Below, piece by piece: positions 8,301 through 10,772 of a stretch of DNA of 10,772 nt. This DNA comes from Baffinella frigidus (lineage: Eukaryota; Cryptophyceae; Cryptomonadales; Baffinellaceae). A program made the translations under genes and the position numbers. The DNA lies in assembly GCA_026770585.1 (NCBI GenBank), contig MU646315.1, positions 74,447 to 85,218 on the forward strand, read 5' to 3'. A model generated the notes under the pieces. It searched no databases. It was not told the DNA's origin and saw only the letters and a program-made list of their open reading frames with translations. The first letter of the stretch is position 1. Each line of letters opens with the position of its first letter.

Positions 8301-10205
8301 ACCCCAACCCCAAAACCCAAAACCCAAACACCAAACACCAAACACCAAACCCCAAACCTCAAACCTTAAAAAGCATGCCCCCCCCTTCCTCAGGCGGCAT
8401 ACGGGGCGTGCGAAGGCATGGAGGCAGCGCTGCTCTCGTACCGCTCTGCTGGTACCCACTGTCCCAACCGCTCTACCACTTCACGTTGTTACACATTGGT
8501 GAACAAACAAACTCCTCGTTTGGAACGCACTCTGAGGTGTGTCCCAAGTGGCGGGTACGCACTGTTCTCACCCGCCCGCCGAGGCGTGCGAGGGCATGGA
8601 GGCAGCGTTGCTCGCGTTCCGCTCTGCGGGTAAGCACTGGCTAGCACTGCCTGGGTCGGGTTGACTGATCTAGCATCCTCAGTCGGGTCGACAGACCAAC
8701 AGTTGACGGATTCGACGCGGAGTCAAGTCAATTGAGATACCGCGCGGCGGGTGTGTTCCCGCACGCCTGATGTTCTCTCCCGCCCTCCCAAGTGAGGTGT
8801 TTGAGTTTAGCTTCTGGGACCGCGTGGATCCCGTAACACGGCGTGGATCCCACCCGCCCTTCTTTGTGGCCCCACCACACGAGCCTACAATTGCCCTTTT
8901 CTTCAAACGCTCTTTTAGAAGGTCGTTTCTGCATTGTGTAGTAACTGTTACGTCTCAGGGGGTGATTTGCCCCGAAGACGTGACCAATTCTCGTACAAAT
9001 ACTGGACGCGACCTTAAAACCAACATTTATGAAAAGGCCAATGACCGCCTTGTGTGCTCAATCGATTTGATCTCAAATTTGTGTGGGTCTGGGGGCCATT
9101 TCTGATCTTCAACTCATTTTTTGGAGTTTGAAATACCTGGTTGTGTACCAGTTATCCTTGAGATGGACGCCTCGCGAACTATAACCTGGTGTTGTCTGGG
9201 ACTAACTGTTTCCTCCCGTCCCCCCAACTGAGGGAGTATCATTCGGTGAGGATCTCTTCCGGGCTACGAGATCAGCAACGCGTGCAATCTCTCCTGAATT
9301 CCGTAGCAATTGCGTAGGGCCACACGGTTTTTTAAAGGGGCATGCCGCTACGTTGGGTGTGTCTGAAGTGTTCTTCCTGCGGGGGACGTTATGTGTCCGT
9401 GTTATCGTACGGTGGCGCTCAGTGCTCCGCGAGCCTCGCCCGCCATTTATCTTAGTATACGGTGCTCGGTGATATATGACTCTGGGTAGGTGACTCTCTA
9501 GAGCATGTTTCTGCGCTCGCGTGTCGCCTCCCACAGAACCAACCTTGAGTCTATCATGGGGGCGAGAGCGCTGTGCCTGGACCTGACACCCCACACCATC
9601 CACCCCAGGCAAGCCGATGGGGCTGGAAGGAGCAGACTGGGGGGTCGGGGAAATCCCCGACTGCAAGCGCGGCCAGGTTGGCCAGGGCGGCGGCAAGATG
9701 AGCGCGGTCCGTCCCCTTTACCTGCATCCTTGTGACTGCCTTCGGATCAGTAGACTGTCTTAGAACAAATAGGAGGACTCTTTTGGCTAAGATAAGATTC
9801 AGGCGACTGCCTTGGGCTGAGATTAGAAGCCTGATTCCTGAGGGTCGGGGATATCCCCGACTGCAAGCACGGGCAGGTTGGCCAGGGCGGCGGCAAGATG
9901 AGCGCGGTCCGTCCGAAACCCTCAACGCCCCTCTTCTGCGTGGACCTAGTCCAGGACGAGCCCACCATGGGTCGTTAGGTCGACTGTACGCGGGGTAAGC
10001 TTCTATTGATTTCAGACTAGTGTGCACGCGTAAGTGGACCGCAGGTTGGTCAGTGCGGCTGCAAGATGAGCGTGGTGTATAGCAACGCCCCTCCTAAGGC
10101 AGACAGTCAGCACGCCAGTCAGCAAGTCAGTCAGTCATTCAACCAGTCAGCCATTCAGTCAGTCAGCACGTCAGCAAGTCGGCAAGTCAGTAAGTCAATC
10201 AGTCA

Positions 10206-10246
<41 letters not shown>

Positions 10247-10537
10247 TCAGCTAGTCAGGCAGCAAGGCAGTCAGTCAGCCAGTCAGTCAGCAGGTCAGCA
10301 AGTCAGCAAGTCAGCAAGTCAGCAAGTCAGTCAGCTAGACAGCTAGCCAGCCAGTCAGTCAGTCAGACTCCTTTTGATTTCGGGCTAGTGTTCATGCGGG
10401 AGTGGTGATTCGAAATCTCTTCGAAGTACGCTGTGTGAATTCGCTAACCCCGAAACCCTGGTGCGCAGTGCTCGACGGGCTCCTCGTTCGGCAACTCGAA
10501 TCCCAACCTCTACCAGCGCAACAACAAGGCCGATTAG
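2018..10537 (+). CDS. Nine-exon nuclear gene for a Tat-targeted thylakoid-lumen protein (PsbQ-like helical bundle possible)
   Basis: Splicing 2018-2307, 3855-3922, 5282-5376, 5756-5833, 6665-6760, 7329-7397, 8394-8451, 9609-9706 and 10469-10537 gives 921 nt: 306 codons plus TAG. Every intron is GT-AG and the phases (2,1,0,0,0,0,1,0) join without a stop. Residues 1-18 are a signal peptide ending before F19 in an AFAP motif. Residues 19 to about 45 are transit-peptide-like. R50-R51, a hydrophobic stretch (53-64) and AEA (70-72) form a Tat lumen signal, leaving a mature chain of residues 73-306. That chain is charged and helical, with a YLPRIKK segment near 145-151, helical stretches near 152-177 and 200-251, a Gly-rich loop near 194-197 and a polar, Asn-rich C-terminus. 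Known: PsbP and PsbQ are Tat-imported extrinsic PSII proteins. Inferred: the segment order resembles PsbQ, but the mature chain is longer than PsbQ (about 150 residues). I do not recognise the family with certainty. A Psb31-like or uncharacterised red-lineage lumen protein is equally possible. Confidence 0.87.
2678..2825. mobile_element. MITE-like inverted repeat 2 (148 bp)
   Basis: Arms of about 40 bp: the outer 21 bases (GAGGCCATGCAATTTAAACC at 2678-2697 plus A) pair perfectly with 2805-2825, and pairing continues imperfectly inward. A ten-base G run sits just inside the left arm. It lies in intron 1. Confidence 0.75.
3390..3630. mobile_element. MITE-like inverted repeat 3 (241 bp)
   Basis: The terminal 25 bases, CTATTGTAGATTTCGGGTTA then GCGCG, match the reverse complement of 3606-3630 at 23 positions. 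The interior is AT-rich and non-coding. It lies in intron 1 and abuts a family II repeat. Confidence 0.75.
3633..3833 (-). repeat. Dispersed repeat family II, copy 1 (inverted)
   Basis: Read on the minus strand, it begins ACCACTCGAGAATG and continues GGGGTTGT, TGTACCAGGATA, GCAGAGT and AAGAAAGTTGCTACAC, ending near ATAGGCCCC. The same order of blocks occurs on the plus strand at 4997-5168. It lies just upstream of the exon 2 acceptor. Confidence 0.72.
3855..3922 (+). CDS. Exon 2: charged helical segment (residues 97-120)
   Basis: The acceptor is TCTCTGGCAG|G after a pyrimidine-rich stretch. The first base completes Arg97 and the exon ends in phase 1 at GAGG|GTGCGT. It encodes a Lys/Glu/Ala-rich helix beginning RKMREGDAEKR and ending KEKELME, plus the first base of Gly120. 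A close copy of its 3' half with its own donor lies 213 bp downstream (4096-4138). Confidence 0.82.
3951..4006. repeat. 15-bp direct repeat
   Basis: GTATCAGTCAACTCA occurs at 3951-3965 and 3992-4006, between exon 2 and its downstream copy. Confidence 0.8.
4096..4138 (+). pseudogene. Duplicate of exon 2 (3' half plus donor)
   Basis: It matches 3883-3925 at an offset of 213 bp. The two differences before the donor are both synonymous (GCC/GCG, AAG/AAA), and the donor GTGCGT becomes GTACGT. Homology stops at the 5' side before an acceptor is reached. An AG at 4062-4063 would, however, create a 72-bp open exon (4064-4135) that starts and ends in phase 1, so it could be spliced in as a cassette adding 24 residues. 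Confidence 0.75.
4144..4303. repeat. 20-bp minisatellite, about eight units
   Basis: Units of AGCGATTTCCCCAACGCTGC with a few substitutions repeat with a strict 20-bp period. It starts just after the donor of the exon 2 duplicate. The open frame across it is a repeat artefact. Confidence 0.88.
4586..4635. repeat. 26-bp tandem duplication
   Basis: AACAAGTGAAATGCACCAGA followed by CTCC occurs at 4586-4609 and again, identically, at 4612-4635. Confidence 0.88.
4757..4789 (+). pseudogene. Degraded partial copy of exon 3 (first)
   Basis: GGCAAGGATGTCAAGGAGGT then GGAGATTATCC resembles the start of exon 3 (GGCAAGGAGGCGACGGAGGT) and also the end of exon 2. It has no GT donor where one would be needed, so I take it as a fossil. 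Confidence 0.5.
4807..4970. mobile_element. MITE-like inverted repeat 4 (164 bp)
   Basis: The left arm 4807-4832 contains ATCTGGCAACGAAAATTAC, matched in reverse complement at 4944-4970. One substitution and one indel lie in the outer bases. It also contains the 27-base sequence shared with 9465-9491. Confidence 0.72.
4997..5168 (+). repeat. Dispersed repeat family II, copy 2
   Basis: It starts ACCACTCGAGAATG, keeps GGGGTTGT, TGTACCAGGATAACG, GCAGAGTTACC and AAGAAAGTTACTACACGAAT, and ends TTTTAAATAGGCCC. It forms a pair of roughly 1.16-kb-spaced inverted repeats with copy 1 across exon 2. Confidence 0.72.
5186..5239 (+). pseudogene. Degraded partial copy of exon 3 (second)
   Basis: The reading EVERGLNLRGDDYHPT parallels EVEMGSNLKGDYYYPT of exon 3. 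The copy lacks the YLPRIKK half and a donor, and nearby AGs give the wrong frame. A telomere-like tract follows directly. Confidence 0.68.
5240..5271. repeat. Telomere-like tract, AACCCTR
   Basis: TTAACCCTACACCCTGAACC then CTGAACCCTGAA. It is a degenerate version of the plant-type CCCTAAA repeat, placed between a degraded exon 3 copy and exon 3 itself. Confidence 0.7.
5282..5376 (+). CDS. Exon 3: Tyr-rich segment with YLPRIKK (residues 120-151)
   Basis: The acceptor CTACATCAG|GC supplies two bases that complete Gly120, and the exon ends in phase 0 at AAGAAG|GTGCGA. It encodes KEATEVEMGSNLKG, then DYYYPTGRKRYLPRIKK. Codons end almost entirely in C or G, as in the other exons. Two degenerate partial copies lie upstream in intron 2 (4757-4789 and 5186-5239). 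A short telomere-like tract ends about 11 bases before the exon. Confidence 0.83.
5377..5755 (+). other. Intron 3 (379 bp)
   Basis: GTGCGA to GGCAG, phase 0. The 3' half is built of repeated GACTTTCTCCGAGTTG and CTTTGGCAAGTTTGGCA units with eight-base G runs. The repeated units run up to the acceptor. Confidence 0.78.
5520..5755. repeat. Degenerate repeat block with GACTTTCTCCGAGTTG units
   Basis: GACTTTCTCCGAGTTG occurs at about 5524, 5677 and 5712. CAAGTTTGGCA-like units are interleaved. The block forms the 3' part of intron 3. Confidence 0.7.
5756..5833 (+). CDS. Exon 4: amphipathic helix (residues 152-177)
   Basis: The acceptor is ACATTGGCAG|GC and the donor is GCCAAG|GTCCAA, phase 0 at both ends, 26 codons. 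It encodes AYEDIQVLKEELTT then DPQWDKLAKFAK, a helical stretch with one Trp. The donor (GTCCAA) is weaker than the others, but reading on into the intron loses the codon bias and the next exon joins in frame. Confidence 0.8.
5955..5977. repeat. Perfect 10-bp hairpin
   Basis: GGTCTCACCA and TGGTGAGACC are separated by a 3-base loop, within or at the edge of the inverted family I copy. Confidence 0.8.
5977..6041 (-). repeat. Dispersed repeat family I, inverted copy D (core)
   Basis: On the minus strand it reads ATTCTCAAGTTGACATGCGT through CGGTACAAATTCGTCAAC (5998-6015, identical to 7051-7068) to TTGGAGCG and AGAGCC. Its outer limits are probably wider, near 5936 and 6090. Confidence 0.65.
6076..6165. 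repeat. 45-bp tandem pair with CTAGCTCTGTCTCAC start
   Basis: Two units (6076-6120, 6121-6165) share CCTAGCTCT-TCTCACTTGA and TTGGGCT-CTCGT. A third copy lies inverted at 6241-6280, so the whole of 6076-6280 can fold as a stem with a G-rich loop. Confidence 0.75.
6241..6280 (-). repeat. Inverted third copy of the 45-bp unit
   Basis: Its reverse complement begins CTAGCTCTGTCCCGCTTCAT and continues TTGGGCTCCTCATCAATTCG, matching the two upstream units. A nine-base G run precedes it. Confidence 0.72.
6556..6615. repeat. Small inverted repeat (10-bp arms)
   Basis: CGTTCCTAGG (6556-6565) and CCTAGGAACG (6606-6615) enclose a TGGTCGAAATTCAAA / TGGTCAAAATTCGAA direct pair. It lies about 50 bases before the exon 5 acceptor. 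Confidence 0.65.
6665..6760 (+). CDS. Exon 5: Gly-rich loop and helix (residues 178-209)
   Basis: The acceptor is CTGTCGCTGGCAG|GG and the donor ATGAAG|GTACAT, phase 0 at both ends, 32 codons. It encodes GSGDVGGAMSLYVSAAGGGG followed by LSINAKFFENMK. A degraded copy of its 3' end, including the donor, lies at 6950-6989. Confidence 0.83.
6849..6897. repeat. Imperfect 26-bp tandem pair
   Basis: CTATGGGGGACATGCTGGGT then ATCAGG is followed by TTATGGGAGACATCCTGGGA, in intron 5 before the exon 5 fossil. Confidence 0.6.
6950..6989 (+). pseudogene. Degraded copy of the 3' end of exon 5
   Basis: GCCAACGCCAAGG then TTTCCGAAAACATGAGGGTT parallels AACGCCAAGTTCTTCGAAAA then CATGAAGGTA at the end of exon 5. 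Small changes break the frame. A family I repeat begins at the next bases (6991). Confidence 0.65.
6991..7125 (+). repeat. Dispersed repeat family I, copy C
   Basis: It begins CTAGCTCTGCCTCAC directly after the exon 5 fossil and carries the core 7022-7095 shared with copies A and D. A GACTGAGACA end near 7117-7126 is roughly complementary to the start. Confidence 0.65.
7149..7178. repeat. Perfect 12-bp hairpin
   Basis: AACTCCTGGATG pairs with CATCCAGGAGTT around the 6-base loop GGCAAA. It lies immediately downstream of family I copy C in intron 5. Confidence 0.8.
7329..7397 (+). CDS. Exon 6: Ala/Lys helix (residues 210-232)
   Basis: The acceptor is CAAACAAACAG|GC and the donor CCCACG|GTACTA, phase 0 at both ends, 23 codons, encoding AAATEYNGALGTLKAATG then KKDPT. 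The alternative AG at 7314-7315 would put TGA in frame. The acceptor lacks a strong pyrimidine tract immediately upstream, so the exact 5' edge is slightly less certain than for the other exons. Confidence 0.78.
7550..7611 (+). repeat. Dispersed repeat family II, partial copy 3
   Basis: ACCACTCGATGCTGGAAG, then GATGTGGGGTTGTTAAATTT and GGTATCAG follow the order of the first third of copies 1 and 2. The remainder is absent or too diverged to align by eye. Confidence 0.55.
7612..7668. repeat. Imperfect inverted repeat
   Basis: ATCTCAAGTT (7629-7638) and AACTTGAGAT (7648-7657) pair exactly, and the pairing extends outward through TTGGTC/GACCAA and GGGCAT/ATGCCC with small bulges. Confidence 0.7.
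8033..8046. repeat. Short telomere-like tract
   Basis: ACCCTAAACCCTAA is two units of the plant-type CCCTAAA telomere repeat in intron 6. Confidence 0.55.
8200..8369. repeat. Telomere-like array, AACCCCG / AACCCCA units
   Basis: About 170 bp of mainly seven-base units drift from AACCCTG through AACCCCG to AAACCCC and then CAAACAC. It is interstitial, C-rich on this strand like the tract before exon 3, and ends about 25 bases before the exon 7a acceptor. The Pro/Asn/Lys-rich and Gly/Phe-rich open frames across it are artefacts. Confidence 0.85.
8394..8451 (+). CDS. Exon 7a: helix segment, upstream copy (residues 233-252)
   Basis: The acceptor is CCTTCCTCAG|GC after a run of C and T. The exon starts in phase 0 and ends in phase 1 at GCTG|GTACCC. 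It encodes AAYGACEGMEAALLSYRSA plus the first base of Gly252. A second copy with its own splice sites lies 178 bp downstream (8584-8629). Only one of the two can be in a message if the frame is to be kept. The donor here is weaker (GTACCC) than that of the second copy (GTAAGC). Confidence 0.75.
8452..9608 (+). other. Intron 7 (1157 bp; 979 bp if exon 7b is used)
   Basis: GTACCC (or GTAAGC at 8630) to CCCAG, phase 1. It contains exon 7b. From 8640 to 9460 I see no repeat, RNA or coding signal. A 27-base sequence at 9465-9491 also occurs inverted in intron 2. Confidence 0.74.
8584..8629 (+). CDS. Exon 7b: candidate mutually exclusive alternative to exon 7a
   Basis: This copy of exon 7 has an acceptor CCGCCGAG|GC, phase 0, and a strong donor GCGG|GTAAGC, phase 1. 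It encodes ACEGMEAALLAFRSA, four residues shorter at the 5' end than 7a. Against 7a, five of 47 aligned bases differ. Three changes are synonymous and two are conservative (Ser to Ala, Tyr to Phe), which suggests that protein-level selection acted on both copies. Using 7b in place of 7a gives a 302-residue precursor. Including both would shift the frame. It could instead be the main exon, with 7a the decaying copy. Confidence 0.6.
9609..9706 (+). CDS. Exon 8: Gly-rich C-terminal segment (residues 252-284)
   Basis: The acceptor CATCCACCCCAG|GC completes Gly252 in phase 1, and the exon ends in phase 0 at AGCGCG|GTCCGT. It encodes KPMGLEGADWGVGEIPDC then KRGQVGQGGGKMSA. Two further partial copies lie at 9842-9906 and 10042-10076. 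Only this copy has an acceptor that reaches the conserved part in frame, so I take it as the functional one. Confidence 0.78.
9842..9914 (+). pseudogene. Second copy of exon 8 (recent duplicate)
   Basis: It matches 9642-9714 at an offset of exactly 200 bp with three differences in 73 bases, extending through the donor (GTCCGT). The first 33 bases of exon 8, including the acceptor, are not duplicated. Upstream AGs either hit stop codons or give the wrong frame, so it is probably not spliced in. Confidence 0.8.
10042..10076 (+). pseudogene. Third, shorter copy of exon 8
   Basis: CAGGTTGGTCAGTGCGGCTG followed by CAAGATGAGCGTGGT matches the 3' end of exon 8 but with more changes than the second copy. 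The following CAACGCCCCTCC also occurs after the second copy (9925-9936 region), so the duplicated unit included intron sequence. Confidence 0.7.
10104..10367. repeat. CAGT/CAGC/CAAG tetranucleotide array
   Basis: About 260 bp of four-base units (CAGT, CAGC, CAAG, with a pure CAGC core near 10209-10240). It lies between the third exon 8 copy and exon 9. The Ser/Gln-rich frame across it is a repeat artefact. Confidence 0.93.
10469..10537 (+). CDS. Exon 9: terminal exon and stop (residues 285-306)
   Basis: The acceptor is GGTGCGCAG|TGC, phase 0. Twenty-two codons encode CSTGSSFGNSNPNLYQRNNK then AD, followed by TAG at 10535-10537. It joins exon 8 in frame. Codon choice (mostly C/G third positions) matches the other exons and contrasts with the AT-richer 3' flank. 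No AATAAA signal is visible in the 235 bases that follow. Confidence 0.77.
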   Translation, partial: CSTGSSFGNSNPNLYQRNNKAD

Positions 10538-10563
10538 TAAGTTCACATACAGACAACTTACTG

Positions 10564-10609
10564 CAACTTATGGATAGAGACAACTTATGGATAGACAGTC
10601 AACCTATGG
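10564..10609. repeat. 17-bp tandem pair in the 3' flank
   Basis: CAACTTATGGATAGAGA is followed directly by CAACTTATGGATAGACA, and then a shorter CAACCTATGG. It would lie in the 3' UTR if the transcript extends that far. Confidence 0.75.
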
Positions 10610-10683
10610 CAACATCAAGACCGATCAGTAGCCTTGATGACCACTCGATAAGCCAAGGTCCCAGCTACATGGGGTACCTCGCT

Positions 10684-10684
<1 letters not shown>

Positions 10685-10729
<45 letters not shown>

Positions 10730-10772
10730 GGGGGGGGGGGGGGGGGGGGGGGAGGGGGGGGGGGGGGGGGGG
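10685..10772. repeat. Poly-G tract at the window end
   Basis: 44, 23 and 19 Gs are separated by single As at 10729 and 10753. This is either a genuine homopolymer or a sequencing/assembly end artefact. Together with the GA run at base 1 it suggests contig ends. Confidence 0.9.

Larger units (their letters stand above)
7398..8393 (+). other. Intron 6 (996 bp)
   Basis: GTACTA to CTCAG, phase 0. It holds a partial family II copy, an imperfect long inverted repeat, an AT-rich stretch (about 7660-8010) with no recognisable content, and a telomere-like array that ends about 28 bases before exon 7a. Confidence 0.76.
10006..10405. repeat. 32-bp direct repeats flanking the third exon 8 copy and CAGT array
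   Basis: TTGATTTCAGACTAGTGTGC at 10006 and TTGATTTCGGGCTAGTGTTC at 10374 begin two 32-base copies (to 10037 and 10405) that agree at 26 positions. Confidence 0.65.
9707..10468 (+). other. Intron 8 (762 bp)
   Basis: GTCCGT to GCGCAG, phase 0. It contains two additional partial copies of exon 8, a CAGT-type array, and a pair of about 32-bp direct repeats that flank the second copy plus the array. Confidence 0.76.

Noticed and set aside
8200-8369. CRISPR-like regular repeats
   Set aside because: The units are contiguous with no unique spacers, and the window is eukaryotic.
8042-8502. Open frames over the telomere-like array on both strands
   Set aside because: Peptides are simple translations of seven-base units.
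8770-9105. 111-codon frame in intron 7
   Set aside because: No recognised domain, mixed third-position composition, and no phase-compatible splice sites that would include it.
9202-9696. 164-codon frame on the minus strand
   Set aside because: It is largely antisense to exon 8 and intron 7. The similar frame opposite the duplicate reflects the duplication.
10066-10254. Ser/Gln-rich frame over the CAGT array
   Set aside because: It is a translation of a tetranucleotide repeat, open by composition.

Overview
The window reads as eukaryotic nuclear DNA from an alga with a secondary, red-lineage plastid. A cryptophyte, stramenopile or haptophyte would fit, but the sequence does not say which. 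The main evidence is a protein N-terminus that carries, in order, an ER signal peptide ending at an AFAP motif (phenylalanine at +1, the 'ASAFAP' rule of red-lineage complex plastids), a transit-peptide stretch, and a twin-arginine (Tat) thylakoid-lumen signal. Phase-compatible GT-AG introns, telomere-like AACCCTA/AACCCCA tracts, microsatellites and many short inverted repeats also fit a nuclear genome.

The content is one gene on the + strand, 2018-10537, which I reconstruct as nine exons (2018-2307, 3855-3922, 5282-5376, 5756-5833, 6665-6760, 7329-7397, 8394-8451, 9609-9706, 10469-10537). All eight introns are GT-AG and all joins keep frame. The coding sequence is 921 nt and gives a 306-residue precursor with a predicted 234-residue mature lumen protein. 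No single open reading frame reveals the gene, because 89% of its length is intron. The mature part is charged and alpha-helical. Its segment order resembles the PsbQ-type four-helix bundle of extrinsic photosystem II proteins, but I offer that only as a hypothesis.

The introns are unusual. Five of the nine exons (2, 3, 5, 7 and 8) have extra, partly decayed copies in neighbouring introns. The second copy of exon 7 keeps both splice sites and reading frame and looks like a mutually exclusive alternative exon. The rest of the intron space holds MITE-like inverted repeats, two small dispersed repeat families present in both orientations, a 20-bp minisatellite, telomere-like tracts next to exons 3 and 7, and a CAGT array.

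The flanks are non-coding as far as I can see. Positions 1-2017 hold GA microsatellites, a MITE-like inverted repeat, a pyrimidine-rich tract and one dispersed repeat. Positions 10538-10772 hold a short 3' flank ending in an 88-base G tract. Both window ends are simple repeats, which suggests a contig that stops at unassemblable sequence.
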